This document shows, piece by piece, positions 27,981 to 39,152 of a stretch of DNA of 64,000 nt. Both the position numbers and the translations under genes were made by a program. Source of the stretch: Tianweitania aestuarii (GTDB lineage Bacteria; Pseudomonadota; Alphaproteobacteria; Rhizobiales; Rhizobiaceae); contig NZ_JAFMNX010000003.1 in the NCBI RefSeq assembly GCF_018457165.1, forward strand, positions 310,001 through 374,000, in the 5' to 3' direction. Numbering within the stretch: the stretch's first letter is position 1; every line of letters starts with the position of its first letter. The notes under the pieces were generated by a model. The model was not told the origin of the DNA, did not search any database, and saw only the letters and a program-made list of their open reading frames with translations.

Positions 27981-30395
27981 ATGAAACTCACTTTGTCCTG
28001 GTTGAAGGATCATCTCGAAACCGACGCGTCGCTCGAACAGATCGTCGAGCGCCTCACCGCGATCGGCCTCGAAGTCGAAAGCGTCGATGACAAGGCGGGC
28101 CTGCGCCCCTTCACCATCGCCAAAGTGCTGACGGCCGAACGTCATCCCGATGCCGACAAGCTGCAGGTTCTGTCGGTCGATATCGGTGGGGATCAGCCGC
28201 TGCAGGTCGTGTGCGGCGCGCCCAATGCGCGCGCTGGCATGATCGGCGTCCTGGGCGTGCCCGGCACCTATGTGCCCGGCCTCGATGTCACGCTATCGGT
28301 GGGCAACATTCGCGGCGTCGAAAGCCGCGGCATGATGTGCTCGGAGCGCGAGCTGGAACTGTCGGAAGAGCATAACGGCATCATCGAACTGCCTGGGGAG
28401 GCGCCGGTCGGCCAGTCCTTCGCCAGCTGGGCGCAGCTCGACGATCCCGTTATCGACATCAACCTGACGCCGAACCATCCAGATGCTACCGGCGTGCATG
28501 GCATTGCCAGGGATCTCGCGGCATCCGGCCTCGGCACGCTGAAGACACCGGTCGCCCCCGCTTTCGAAGCATCGGGTGAATGCCCGGTCGATGTCAGCCT
28601 CGAATTCGGCGACACGCCCTCGCTTTGCCCCGGCTTCGCGCTGCGTCTGGTGCGCGGCGTTTCCAACGGTCCGTCGCCCAAGTGGATGCAGCAGCGTTTG
28701 ATGGCGATCGGCCTGCGCCCGATCAACGCGCTGGTCGACATCACCAATTACATGACTTTCGACCAGGGCCGGCCGCTGCATGTCTTCGATGCCGCCAAGG
28801 TGAAGGGCAACCTTTCCGTACGCCGCGCCCGGGAGGGCGAGACCGTGCTGGCGCTCGATGGCCGCGACTACACGCTCAATGGCGAGATCTGCGTCATCGC
28901 CGATGAAAACGGCGTGGAGTCCATTGCCGGCGTGATGGGCGGCGAGCATTCCGGCTGCGATGAAAACACCACCGACGTGTTGATCGAATCCGCTTTGTGG
29001 GAGCCGCTGAACATCGCCCGCACCGGCCGTTCGCTTGGGATCATCACCGATGCGCGCTATCGTTTCGAGCGCGGCGTCGATCCGGAAGGTATGGTGCCCG
29101 GCCTCGAACAGGCGACGCAGATGGTGCTCGATCTGTGCGGCGGCCAAGCCACCGAAAGCCGCGTCGTCGGCTACGCCGGCTACACGCCGAAGGTCATCAC
29201 CTTCCCCGTGACCGAAGTGAAGCGCCTTACCGGCCTCGATGTGCCGGGCGAGCAGAGCCTCGAAATCCTCCAGCGTCTCGGTTTCACGATCAACGGCGCC
29301 GGTTATATCGTCGATGTCTCCGTGCCGTCCTGGCGTCCGGATGTGGATGGCAAGGCCGACCTGGTGGAAGAAGTCATGCGTATGGTGGGCGTCGACCAGA
29401 TCGCTTCCACGCCGCTGGCAAGCCTCGACGCCGTCAACGGCCGTATCCTCACCACGCTCCAGATCCGCACCCGCAATGCGCGTCGCGCGCTGGCCGTGCG
29501 CGGCATGATGGAAGCGATCACCTGGTCGTTCATCCCGGAAGCGCAGGCCAAGGCATTCGGCGGCGGTTCAACCGGCTTGAAGCTCGCCAACCCGATCGCC
29601 GCCGACATGTCGGACATGCGCCCCTCGCTTCTGCCCGGCCTGATTGCGGCAGCCCAGCGCAATGCCGATCGCGGCATCGGTGATGTCGCCTTGTTCGAAG
29701 TGTCCGGCACGTACGAAGGCAATGCGCCGGATCAACAGCGCCGCGTGGCAGCCGGCATTCGCCGCGGCAGCGCAAACGTCGAAGGCTCCGGCCGTCACTG
29801 GTCGGGTGCCGCAAAAACGGTCGGCGTGTTTGACGCCAAGGCCGATGCCTTTGCCGCGCTCGAAGCCTGTGGCGCGCCCGTGGACAAGCTGCAGGTCGAG
29901 GCCGGCGGTCCATCCTGGTATCATCCTGGCCGCTCCGGCACGATCAAGCTCGGCCCCAAGGTCGTGCTCGGCACGTTTGGCGAGTTCCATCCCGAAACGC
30001 TCGACCTGCTCGACGCATCCGGCCCGCTTGCCGGTTTCGAGATCTTCGTGGACGCGATTCCCGAGCCCAAGCAGAAGGCGACGCGCACCAAGCCGAAGCT
30101 CGAACTCTCGCCCTTCCAGGCCGTGAAGCGCGATTTCGCCTTTGTGGTGGATCGTTCGGTGGAAGCCGGCTCGCTCACCAAGGCAGCGCTGGGCGCCGAC
30201 AAGAAGCTGATCACGGGAGTGTCCGTGTTCGACATCTTCGAAGGCGCGGCATTGGGCGAAAACAAGAAGTCGGTGGCGATCGAAGTGGCGATCCAGCCCA
30301 CCGACAAGACGCTCACGGAAGAAGACTTCGAGGCGCTCGCCGCCAAGATCGTTGCCAATGTGAGCAAGCAGACCGGCGGCGTTCTGCGCGGCTAA
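27981..30395 (+). CDS. pheT: Phenylalanyl-tRNA synthetase beta subunit
   Basis: An 804-residue subunit of the usual bacterial length. Domain order: tRNA-binding EMAP-like OB fold (about 40-155, with [21 protein letters not shown]), B3/B4 editing domain, B5 domain, the class II-like core and the C-terminal ferredoxin-fold anticodon-binding domain ([19 protein letters not shown] near 710). It recognises tRNA-Phe and hydrolyses mischarged Tyr. An AAGGAG site precedes the start. A structured element follows its stop. Confidence 0.97.
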   Translation: MKLTLSWLKDHLETDASLEQIVERLTAIGLEVESVDDKAGLRPFTIAKVLTAERHPDADKLQVLSVDIGGDQPLQVVCGAPNARAGMIGVLGVPGTYVPGLDVTLSVGNIRGVESRGMMCSERELELSEEHNGIIELPGEAPVGQSFASWAQLDDPVIDINLTPNHPDATGVHGIARDLAASGLGTLKTPVAPAFEASGECPVDVSLEFGDTPSLCPGFALRLVRGVSNGPSPKWMQQRLMAIGLRPINALVDITNYMTFDQGRPLHVFDAAKVKGNLSVRRAREGETVLALDGRDYTLNGEICVIADENGVESIAGVMGGEHSGCDENTTDVLIESALWEPLNIARTGRSLGIITDARYRFERGVDPEGMVPGLEQATQMVLDLCGGQATESRVVGYAGYTPKVITFPVTEVKRLTGLDVPGEQSLEILQRLGFTINGAGYIVDVSVPSWRPDVDGKADLVEEVMRMVGVDQIASTPLASLDAVNGRILTTLQIRTRNARRALAVRGMMEAITWSFIPEAQAKAFGGGSTGLKLANPIAADMSDMRPSLLPGLIAAAQRNADRGIGDVALFEVSGTYEGNAPDQQRRVAAGIRRGSANVEGSGRHWSGAAKTVGVFDAKADAFAALEACGAPVDKLQVEAGGPSWYHPGRSGTIKLGPKVVLGTFGEFHPETLDLLDASGPLAGFEIFVDAIPEPKQKATRTKPKLELSPFQAVKRDFAFVVDRSVEAGSLTKAALGADKKLITGVSVFDIFEGAALGENKKSVAIEVAIQPTDKTLTEEDFEALAAKIVANVSKQTGGVLRG

Positions 30396-30416
30396 AAACT
30401 GGTTTGCGCTGCGTTT

Positions 30417-30467
30417 GATCCTATCTCCCGGCTGAAGGGCGCGTTTGCCCGCAGCCGGGAAGGGATC
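30417..30467 (+). promoter_or_regulatory. Nested stem-loop between pheT and the cupin gene
   Basis: Three nested stems: GATCC (30417-30421) with GGATC (30463-30467), TCCCGGCTG (30426-30434) with CAGCCGGGA (30452-30460), and GGGC (30437-30440) with GCCC (30447-30450). It ends five bases before the cupin ATG and holds part of the AAGGGA ribosome site in the outer stem. No T run follows, so a terminator is less likely than translational control. Confidence 0.45.
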
Positions 30468-30472
30468 GAAAG

Positions 30473-30871
30473 ATGGACATCAAGCGCAGCGGATCCGTGC
30501 CCTCCCGAAAAGGGCCGGAGGACTATTTCACGGGAACGGTGCGCCTCGATGCGCCCTTCACCGGCAGCGGTGGTTTAAACGGCGCCACCGTGAGTTTCGA
30601 GCCCGGCGCCCGCACGGCCTGGCACACCCATCCGCTTGGCCAAACGCTGCTTGTGGTGTCCGGCCTCGGCCGCGCCCAGCGTGAAGGCGGGCCGGTGGAA
30701 GAAATCCGCCCCGGTGACATCGTGTTCTTTGCGCCCGATGAGAAGCATTGGCACGGCGCAGCGCCCGATTGCGCCATGACCCATATCGCGATCGCCGAAG
30801 TGAAGGATGGCGTGTCGGTGTCCTGGCTGCACAAGGTCACCGACGACGACTATCTCGCTTCACCGGCCTGA
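30473..30871 (+). CDS. Cupin-domain protein
   Basis: A 132-residue single cupin. Motif 1 is [15 protein letters not shown], and motif 2 is [15 protein letters not shown], supplying metal-binding histidines. The layout resembles the small cupins annotated as (R)-mandelonitrile lyase-like or carboxymuconolactone-associated proteins. Activity cannot be assigned. Possibly cotranscribed with the RibD-like reductase 45 bp downstream. Its ribosome site falls in a stem-loop. Confidence 0.85.
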   Translation: MDIKRSGSVPSRKGPEDYFTGTVRLDAPFTGSGGLNGATVSFEPGARTAWHTHPLGQTLLVVSGLGRAQREGGPVEEIRPGDIVFFAPDEKHWHGAAPDCAMTHIAIAEVKDGVSVSWLHKVTDDDYLASPA

Positions 30872-30916
30872 ACTCCGCAACCAACCCATTAACCCGAAGC
30901 AACAGGAAAACGGCAC

Positions 30917-31609
30917 ATGAAGCCTCACGTGATCTGCCTCATGGTGACGTCGATCGACGGCCGCCTCCATGCCAGCCGCTGGACGCAAAGCCCGGATGGC
31001 CAGAAGAGCGACTGGTCAGATGCGTTTGAAACGCTGCATGACAAACTAGGAGGCGACGCCTGGATCGTCGGGCGCGTCACCATGGCCGAGATGAGCAAGG
31101 CGCAGACGCATCCGCCGGCCAATGCCGGCCCCGTCGAGCGCCCGCATCACTTCGCCAAGCGCGATGCCAAGGCCTATGCGATCGCGCTTGATCAATCGGG
31201 CAAGCTGCATTTCAACAAGCCGGATGTCGGCGGCGATCACGTGGTGGTGCTGCTTGGGCGCGATGTGCCCGACAGCCATCTGGCGGAACTCACGGCGGAC
31301 GGCGTGTCCTATATCGTGGCTGACGGGGACACGATCGATCTGAGTGCCGCACTCGATGTGCTCGGTCGCGAACTCGGCATTCGCCGCCTGCTTCTGGAAG
31401 GCGGCGCGAGCATCAACGGCTCGTTCCTTGCTGCCGGACTGGTAAACGAGATCAGCCTGCTGATTGCGCCGGCCGTCGACGGCAACCCGGAGCGGCAGGC
31501 CTTTGTGGATGCGGGGCCGGATGGTCTTGCCGGCAAGGTGAAGCTGTCGCTGACGTCGTGTGAGACGCTCGACCATGGCGTCGTGCATCTTCGCTACGCC
31601 GTCAGCTAG
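30917..31609 (+). CDS. RibD C-terminal-domain reductase
   Basis: A 230-residue protein of the RibD_C/dihydrofolate-reductase-like fold. MVTSIDGRLH is the N-terminal strand signature, GRVTMAEM the substrate loop, and RRLLLEGGASINGSFLAAGL the NADPH-binding segment. The deaminase domain of full RibD is absent, so this is a stand-alone reductase whose substrate is unknown, not proof of riboflavin synthesis. No signal peptide. It ends 216 bp before dnaK, with a likely new promoter between. Confidence 0.85.
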   Translation: MKPHVICLMVTSIDGRLHASRWTQSPDGQKSDWSDAFETLHDKLGGDAWIVGRVTMAEMSKAQTHPPANAGPVERPHHFAKRDAKAYAIALDQSGKLHFNKPDVGGDHVVVLLGRDVPDSHLAELTADGVSYIVADGDTIDLSAALDVLGRELGIRRLLLEGGASINGSFLAAGLVNEISLLIAPAVDGNPERQAFVDAGPDGLAGKVKLSLTSCETLDHGVVHLRYAVS

Positions 31610-31673
31610 GCCGAAATCGCGCAGCGCTGCCCTTTGATCGTGTCAGAAAGATACAATCGCGGGCGAACACCGC

Positions 31674-31704
31674 CTTGCGCGTCAAAAATGCCCTTCTTAT
31701 ATAC
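31674..31704 (+). promoter_or_regulatory. Possible heat-shock (RpoH) promoter of dnaK
   Basis: CTTGCG (31674-31679), then 11 bases, then CCCTTCTTATATA (31691-31703). This approximates the alphaproteobacterial RpoH pattern CTTGAA-N11-CCCCATnT. It lies about 120 bp before dnaK in the only large non-coding space upstream. Confidence 0.4.
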
Positions 31705-31825
31705 GCCGCAACGCCACGGTGACGGGTTCGTGATCGAGCCCTGACCGGGGAAATTCGTGTGACAGGGGCAGCAAAGGGAACGCCGTTTCCGGGTCCCATC
31801 GCTGTTCGCTAAATGGAGAGACAAC

Positions 31826-33742
<1,917 letters not shown>

Positions 33743-33778
33743 ACAACGCGAGCTTCTTCAACGACTCACGTGAAACCG

Positions 33779-33810
33779 AAGCCCGGTGCCGCAAAGCACC
33801 GGGCTTTGTT
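33779..33810 (+). terminator. Terminator between dnaK and dnaJ
   Basis: Perfect 11-bp stem AAGCCCGGTGC (33779-33789) with GCACCGGGCTT (33796-33806), six-base loop, short tail TGTT. It probably lowers dnaJ expression relative to dnaK. Confidence 0.8.
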
Positions 33811-33973
33811 CTAAAAGGATCCTCGGCACCGCCGGGTCGATCTCAAGAATAAAAATGCTGGGTCTGTTCAGGGCTGCTATGGCATAGCGGGCCGTGCTTC
33901 ATGCGTTCACGCCGAAGCCGCTCCGGCAATTTCGCCCTCAGACACATCACTCCAAGGGTTCCGATAGCGCGAT

Positions 33974-35113
33974 ATGACCAAGGCCGATTACTACGACATG
34001 CTCGGTGTCCAGAAGGGCGCCGACGAAAAAGAGCTGAAGTCAGCCTTCCGCAAACTCGCGATGCAGTACCATCCCGACCGCAATCCGGGGAATGCCGAGG
34101 CTGAGCGCAAGTTCAAGGAAATCGGCGAAGCCTATGAGTGCTTGAAGGATCCGCAGAAGCGCGCGGCCTATGACCGCTTCGGCCATGCGGCGTTTGAAAA
34201 CGGCATGGGCGGCGGTCGCGCTGGTGGTTTCGGCGCAGCGGGTGGCTTCTCCGACATCTTCGAAGACATATTCGGCGAGATGATGGGCGGCGGTCGCCAG
34301 CGTCGCTCGCCCAATGGCCGCGAGCGCGGCAGCGATCTGCGCTACAACATGGAAATCTCGCTTGGCGAAGCCTTCACCGGCAAGACCGCCGAGGTTCGCG
34401 TTCCATCTTCCATCACCTGCGACGAATGCGGCGGCAGCGGCGCCAAGCCCGGCACGCAGCCCGTCACCTGCTCGATGTGTTCCGGCACCGGTCGTGTGCG
34501 CGCAGCACAAGGCTTCTTCTCGGTTGAGCGCACCTGTCCGCAGTGTCAGGGCCGCGGCCAGACGATCAAGGATCCGTGCCCGAAATGCGCCGGGCAGGGC
34601 CGTCTCGTTGAAGAGCGCTCGCTTTCCGTCAACATTCCGGCCGGCATCGAGGATGGCACCCGCATCCGCCTTTCCGGTGAAGGGGAGGCCGGCATGCGCG
34701 GCGGTCCATCGGGCGACCTTTACATCTTCCTGTCGGTCAAGCCGCACGAGTTCTTCCAGCGCGACGGCGCCGACCTGTATTGCAAGGTGCCGATCTCGAT
34801 GACCACCGCAGCGCTCGGCGGTCAGTTCGAAGTCACCACGCTGGATGGCACGCAGACCCGCGTGAAAGTGCCGGAAGGCACCCAGAACGGCCGTCAGTTC
34901 CGGTTGCGTTCCAAGGGCATGCCGGTACTGCGTCAGGCAACCGTTGGCGATCTCTATATCCAGGTCGACATCGAAACGCCGCAGAATCTCAGCCGTCGCC
35001 AGCGCGAATTGCTGGAAGAGTTCCAGCAGCTTTCTTCCAAGGAAAACTCGCCGGAATCATCAGGCTTCTTTTCCCGCATGAAGGACTTCTTCGAGTCCTT
35101 CGGCGAAAAGTAG
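33974..35113 (+). CDS. dnaJ: DnaJ (Hsp40) co-chaperone
   Basis: A 379-residue class A J-protein. The J domain has the HPD motif in [10 protein letters not shown]; a Gly-rich linker follows (about 75-120); the zinc region has four CXXCXGXG repeats ([32 protein letters not shown]); then the substrate-binding C-terminal domains. It stimulates DnaK ATPase and delivers clients. It lies 231 bp after dnaK with a terminator between, so it may also have its own promoter. Confidence 0.98.
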   Translation: MTKADYYDMLGVQKGADEKELKSAFRKLAMQYHPDRNPGNAEAERKFKEIGEAYECLKDPQKRAAYDRFGHAAFENGMGGGRAGGFGAAGGFSDIFEDIFGEMMGGGRQRRSPNGRERGSDLRYNMEISLGEAFTGKTAEVRVPSSITCDECGGSGAKPGTQPVTCSMCSGTGRVRAAQGFFSVERTCPQCQGRGQTIKDPCPKCAGQGRLVEERSLSVNIPAGIEDGTRIRLSGEGEAGMRGGPSGDLYIFLSVKPHEFFQRDGADLYCKVPISMTTAALGGQFEVTTLDGTQTRVKVPEGTQNGRQFRLRSKGMPVLRQATVGDLYIQVDIETPQNLSRRQRELLEEFQQLSSKENSPESSGFFSRMKDFFESFGEK

Positions 35114-35177
35114 GCGCTTTTCGGGTGCGGTCTGGCCCCAGGCGGGTCAGGCCGGTTGAAGCAAGGAGGGGCAGAGG

Positions 35178-35771
35178 ATGTTGATCCCGCGTATCCTGGT
35201 TTTCGCCGGCTCGATCCGCACCGGTGCCTTCAGCGCCAAAACCGCCGACGTCGCCCAGCGCGAACTGGCGCTGGCCGGTGCCGAGGTCACGCGTATTTCG
35301 CTCGCCGATTACCCGCTGCCCCTGGTGGATGAAGATCTGGAGCGCGAGGGAGGCATCCCGCATCCGGCGCTTCAGCTCGGGCGACAGATCCTCGCCCATG
35401 ACGGTCTCTTGATCGCCAGCCCCGAATATAATGCGTCCATTCCGCCGCTCCTGAAGAACGCGCTGGATTGGGTGAGCCGCATTCGCCGCGACAACGAGCT
35501 AGATGTCCGGCCCTTTGCCGACAAGGCGGTGGCGCTGTGTTCGGCGTCCGATAGCGCTTATGGCGGCATGCGCGGCCTTTATCATCTGCGCGACGTGTTG
35601 ATGGCGGTGGGGGCCGAAGTCATCACGTCGCAATGCGCGATTGCCCATGCATCAACGGCGTTCAACGAGAACGGCGCTCTTGCCGATGAGCGCACGAGCA
35701 GGCACATGGAAACGACCTGCCGCATCCTTGTCGAGCGGGCCTCCCAACTGTCGAAGAGAGTGGAACCATGA
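35178..35771 (+). CDS. NADPH-dependent FMN reductase family protein
   Basis: A 197-residue flavodoxin-like oxidoreductase. [15 protein letters not shown] is the FMN phosphate-binding loop and [21 protein letters not shown] is the conserved flavin-isoalloxazine motif. Such enzymes reduce FMN, quinones, azo dyes or chromate with NAD(P)H; the physiological substrate is open. A strong AAGGAGGGG site precedes ATG 35178. Its stop overlaps the pyrF start by four bases (ATGA), so the two are coupled. Confidence 0.88.
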   Translation: MLIPRILVFAGSIRTGAFSAKTADVAQRELALAGAEVTRISLADYPLPLVDEDLEREGGIPHPALQLGRQILAHDGLLIASPEYNASIPPLLKNALDWVSRIRRDNELDVRPFADKAVALCSASDSAYGGMRGLYHLRDVLMAVGAEVITSQCAIAHASTAFNENGALADERTSRHMETTCRILVERASQLSKRVEP

Positions 35772-36457
35772 AACAAGCACGCGACCGGCTGATCGTAGGG
35801 CTCGATGTGCCGGATCTGGCCACCGCGTCTGCCGTGGTGAGCGAACTCGGCGACACCGTGTCCTTCTACAAGATCGGCTATCAGCTGGCCTTTGCCGGCG
35901 GCCTCGATTTCGCGCGCGACCTGGTCAAGGACGGCAAGCAGGTCTTTCTCGACCTCAAGCTGCTCGATATCGACAACACCGTGGCCAAGGGCGTGGAAAG
36001 CGTGCTCGGCATCGGCGCGTCCATGCTGACCCTGCATGCCTATCCCAAGGCCATGCGTGCAGCCGTGGAAGCCGCTCGCGGCACCGATCTTTGCCTGCTC
36101 GGCGTCACCGTCCTCACCTCCATGGATGCCGAGGATCTGCGCGAAGCAGGCTATGATATCGATCCGCAAGCCCTGGTGCTGCGCCGCGCCGAACAAGCGC
36201 GCCAGGCCGGCATGGGCGGCATCGTATGTTCAGCCGCCGAAGCCGGGCATGTCCGCGACATCGTTGGACCCGATCTTGCGGTCGTCACCCCCGGCATTCG
36301 CCCCGTCGGTTTCGACCACGGCGACCAGAAGCGCGTCATGACGCCTTCTGATGCTCTGCGTTCCGGCGCCACCCATCTTGTAGTCGGCCGTCCGATCGTG
36401 AAAGCTGCGGACCGCAAGGCGGCAGCCCAAGCCGTCTTGAACGACATGCAAGCCTGA
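35768..36457 (+). CDS. pyrF: Orotidine 5'-phosphate decarboxylase
   Basis: A 229-residue TIM-barrel enzyme that makes UMP from OMP. The catalytic motif [17 protein letters not shown] holds the Asp/Lys pairs (LDLKLLDID), preceded by [18 protein letters not shown] and the terminal [10 protein letters not shown] phosphate-binding motif are present. Overlaps the FMN reductase stop and is followed 11 bp later by a DUF1330 gene with a strong ribosome site, an arrangement common in rhizobia. Confidence 0.97.
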   Translation: MKQARDRLIVGLDVPDLATASAVVSELGDTVSFYKIGYQLAFAGGLDFARDLVKDGKQVFLDLKLLDIDNTVAKGVESVLGIGASMLTLHAYPKAMRAAVEAARGTDLCLLGVTVLTSMDAEDLREAGYDIDPQALVLRRAEQARQAGMGGIVCSAAEAGHVRDIVGPDLAVVTPGIRPVGFDHGDQKRVMTPSDALRSGATHLVVGRPIVKAADRKAAAQAVLNDMQA

Positions 36458-36468
36458 AGGAGGAGATC

Positions 36469-36762
36469 ATGGCCAAAGGATACTGGATCGCGCGCGTGGA
36501 TGTCCGCGATGCCGAACGCTACAAGGATTATGTTTCAACCGCCAAGCCGGCCTTCGAACGCTTCGGCGCAAAGTTCCTCGCCCGCGGCGGCGAAGTGACC
36601 GAACTCGAAGGCAGGGCGCGTGGACGCAACGTCGTCATCGAGTTCGAATCCGTGGATGTCGCGCGTCAGTGCTACGAGTCGCCCGAGTATCAGGCGGCCG
36701 CGGCGATCCGTCAGGAATGCGCCGACTCCGAATTGATCATTGTAGAGGGCGCGGCCGTTTAA
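36469..36762 (+). CDS. DUF1330 protein
   Basis: A 97-residue protein of the DUF1330 ferredoxin-like fold (dimeric alpha-beta barrel). MAKGYWIARVDVRDAERYK, FLARGGEVTELEGRARGRNV and QCYESPEYQAAAAIRQ are typical. Family members have no established activity. AGGAGGAGATC precedes the ATG. It is the last gene of the FMN reductase-pyrF operon. Confidence 0.93.
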   Translation: MAKGYWIARVDVRDAERYKDYVSTAKPAFERFGAKFLARGGEVTELEGRARGRNVVIEFESVDVARQCYESPEYQAAAAIRQECADSELIIVEGAAV

Positions 36763-36772
36763 ACCGGGTGTT

Positions 36773-36825
36773 CTGCGTTGCGATGCAGCCGTTTTGTGCT
36801 CTCAGGCACGCCTATTGCAACGCAA
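36773..36825. promoter_or_regulatory. Candidate PhaR operators before phaZ
   Basis: TTGC-AAC-GCAA at 36815-36825 matches the spaced TGC/GCA dyad (CTGC-N3-GCAG type) reported for PhaR in Alphaproteobacteria. A second, imperfect dyad CTGC (36773-36776) / GCAG (36785-36788) lies 40 bp before, and TGCGTTGC (36774-36781) is repeated inverted as GCAACGCA (36817-36824). The pair sits 70-125 bp before phaZ. Confidence 0.4.
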
Positions 36826-36897
36826 CATCGTCGGTCCTAGTTTAACCCGACGCCTTTCTCAGGCTCGGGTTGAGCCGTGCCGCGATCAGGAAACCCC

Positions 36898-38175
36898 ATG
36901 TTCTATCAGTTCTATGCCATGCAGCGTGCGGCTCTCCAACCGTCGCGGGCCGTGGCCGAAGCTGTCCGCACGCTCTATACCGATCCGCTAAACCCTTTCA
37001 GCGAAACGGTTTTTGGCCGCACCATCGCCGCCAGCGCCGAGCTTTTCGAGCGCACCACCCGCCAATACGACAAACCTGCCTTCAACCTTCCGACCGCGAA
37101 AGTGGGCGATCAGGACGTTCCTGTTGTCGAAACGATCGTTTGGCAAAAACCCTTCTGCCTTTTGATCCATTTCGAGAGGGATCTGCCGGCGAAACGGGAT
37201 CCTGATCCCAAGCTTCTGATCGTTGCGCCGATGTCGGGACACTACGCAACGCTTCTGCGCGGCACGGTAGAATCCATGATGAGCCACGCCGACGTCTATA
37301 TCACCGACTGGACCGACGCGCGCATGGTGCCGCTCGCCGACGGCCAATTCGATCTCGACGACTATATCGACTATGTCATTGAAATGCTGCATGAACTTGG
37401 CCCCGACACCCACGTCATGGCGGTGTGTCAGCCGTCCGTTCCGGTGCTTGCGGCCGTGGCGATCATGGAGAAAAATGGCGATCCCTTTGCTCCGGCAAGC
37501 ATGACGCTGATGGGCGGCCCGATCGACACGCGCCGCAATCCGACTGCCGTGAACAACCTTGCTGCCGAGCATGATCTCGAATGGTTTCGCAGCAACGTCA
37601 TCATGCAGGTGCCGTTTCCCGAACCCGGCTTCAGCCGCGATGTCTATCCCGGCTTCCTGCAGCTCACCGGTTTCATGAGCATGAACCTTGATCGCCATAT
37701 CGGCGCACACAAGGACTTCTTCATGAACCTTGTGAAGAACGACGGCGATCCCGCTGAAAAACACCGCGAGTTCTATGATGAGTATCTGGCCGTCATGGAT
37801 CTGACGGCGGAGTTCTACCTGCAAACGGTGGAAACCGTCTTCATCGAACACAGCCTGCCCAAGGGCACGATGACCCATCGCGGCACCCTTGTTGACCCTT
37901 CAGCCATCCGCACCACCGCGCTTCTGACGATCGAAGGTGAGAACGATGATATATCAGGTCTCGGTCAAACAGAGGCCGCGCATGATCTTTGCACAAACCT
38001 GGCTGCGGAAAAGAAAAGCCACTACGTGCAGCCATCCGTCGGCCATTATGGCGTCTTCAACGGCTCGCGCTTTCGTTCCGAGATCGTGCCACGCATCGTC
38101 GAATTCATGCGCGCGCACGGCCAGAAATTGCCGAAAAAAGCCAAACCGCACGTGGTTCATAGCCAAAGCAGCTAG
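36898..38175 (+). CDS. phaZ: Intracellular polyhydroxybutyrate depolymerase
   Basis: A 425-residue enzyme that mobilises stored PHB granules. The N-terminus MFYQFYAMQRAAL is typical of intracellular PhaZ. The nucleophile is a cysteine in AVCQPSVPVLA (Cys177), as in Ralstonia PhaZ1, instead of the lipase serine; EGENDDISG and SVGHYGVFNG supply the acid and histidine. No signal peptide. Start at ATG 36898 with AGGAA upstream, not the GTG at 36877. Possibly regulated by PhaR through the sites upstream. Confidence 0.95.
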   Translation: MFYQFYAMQRAALQPSRAVAEAVRTLYTDPLNPFSETVFGRTIAASAELFERTTRQYDKPAFNLPTAKVGDQDVPVVETIVWQKPFCLLIHFERDLPAKRDPDPKLLIVAPMSGHYATLLRGTVESMMSHADVYITDWTDARMVPLADGQFDLDDYIDYVIEMLHELGPDTHVMAVCQPSVPVLAAVAIMEKNGDPFAPASMTLMGGPIDTRRNPTAVNNLAAEHDLEWFRSNVIMQVPFPEPGFSRDVYPGFLQLTGFMSMNLDRHIGAHKDFFMNLVKNDGDPAEKHREFYDEYLAVMDLTAEFYLQTVETVFIEHSLPKGTMTHRGTLVDPSAIRTTALLTIEGENDDISGLGQTEAAHDLCTNLAAEKKSHYVQPSVGHYGVFNGSRFRSEIVPRIVEFMRAHGQKLPKKAKPHVVHSQSS

Positions 38176-38291
38176 ATCCTCGGATCAGGCTGCGCCTGGA
38201 TATCTGAGCGTTTTCCGGGGACAGCGTGGCCGCTTTAACCAAAACATGAAGCTTCTTTGTCCGACGAATTGACTCTTCCTGGTAACTCCTC

Positions 38292-38307
38292 TTAATTTTT
38301 CCTTAAC
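38292..38307. promoter_or_regulatory. CtrA-type box TTAA-N7-TTAAC
   Basis: TTAA (38292-38295), seven bases, TTAAC (38303-38307): an exact match to the CtrA full-site consensus. It lies 23 bases before the ATG of the transglutaminase-like peptidase gene, close enough to suggest repression or a start site just upstream. Confidence 0.6.
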
Positions 38308-38330
38308 GAGGGGAACGGGGCGAGGGCACT

Positions 38331-38972
38331 ATGAAGGTCACGCGCGGATGGACACAGGCGATGCTGTTTGCAGGCGCTCTTGTGGCCTCAGTGGTTTCTG
38401 TGTCGGCCGGGGGGCAGGCCAATGCAGCCGCAATGGACGTGGGCGGCATCACCTCGCAGCCCATCGGCCATTATGAGTTCTGCAAGCGCTATCCCGGCGA
38501 ATGCGCCATTCGCAGCAGCAATGTGAAGCCGTTGGCGTTGACCGATGCTACCTTTGGCCTGATTGTTCGGGTCAACCTGACGGTTAACCGCAGCGTCGAG
38601 CCGGTCAGCGACAACGACCTTTATGGCCGGCAGGAATGGTGGGCCTATCCCAATGAAGGCGGCCAGCGCGGAGATTGCGAAGACTTTGCCTTGCAGAAGC
38701 GCCGTATCCTCATGCAGCGCGGCATTTCCTCCGCCAACCTGCTGATGACCGTTGTTCGCAAGCCTGACGGCGAAGGTCATGCCGTTTTGACGGTGCGCAC
38801 CGATCACGGCGATTACATCCTCGATAATCTGAACGACCAGGTTCTGGCCTGGGAACAGACCGGCTACCGCTTCCTCAAGCGTCAGGCCGAGAACCACTCA
38901 GGACGCTGGAACAGCATCCGTGGTGGCAGCACGCCGCCGCTGGTGGGTGCGGTGCGCTCCACGACGAAATAA
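38331..38972 (+). CDS. Bacterial transglutaminase-like cysteine peptidase (LapG-like)
   Basis: A 213-residue exported protein (signal peptide about 1-33, MLFAGALVASVVSVSAGGQANA). The catalytic triad reads Cys116 in GDCEDFALQKRR, His150 in GEGHAVLTV, and Asp165 in YILDNLND, the BTLCP pattern. LapG is the periplasmic protease that releases surface adhesins in Pseudomonas under c-di-GMP control; rhizobial relatives are uncharacterised and no LapD or large adhesin is seen here. Purine-rich GAGGG ribosome site. A perfect CtrA-type box lies upstream, suggesting cell-cycle control. Confidence 0.88.
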   Translation: MKVTRGWTQAMLFAGALVASVVSVSAGGQANAAAMDVGGITSQPIGHYEFCKRYPGECAIRSSNVKPLALTDATFGLIVRVNLTVNRSVEPVSDNDLYGRQEWWAYPNEGGQRGDCEDFALQKRRILMQRGISSANLLMTVVRKPDGEGHAVLTVRTDHGDYILDNLNDQVLAWEQTGYRFLKRQAENHSGRWNSIRGGSTPPLVGAVRSTTK

Positions 38973-38992
38973 ACGCGCTTGGGCAGGGCCTT

Positions 38993-39026
38993 GGGGGGAG
39001 CTGTGCTCGGCGCAGCTCCTCCTTTC
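38993..39026 (+). terminator. Weak terminator after the transglutaminase-like gene
   Basis: GGAGCTGTGC and GCGCAGCTCC (one G-U pair) form a stem around 38997-39019, with the tail TCCTTTCG. The T tract is poor. Confidence 0.4.
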
Positions 39027-39152
39027 GTATGCAAGGCGTCGTTCGCCGCTGCGTTCGATTCCGCAGCTACGCTGATGGGATAAGCAGAGCGGGTCTCTTT
39101 ATCGGAGCTACCAAGGCCGCGCAGGATCAACCACGCGCTGCCGCTGTCTTCC

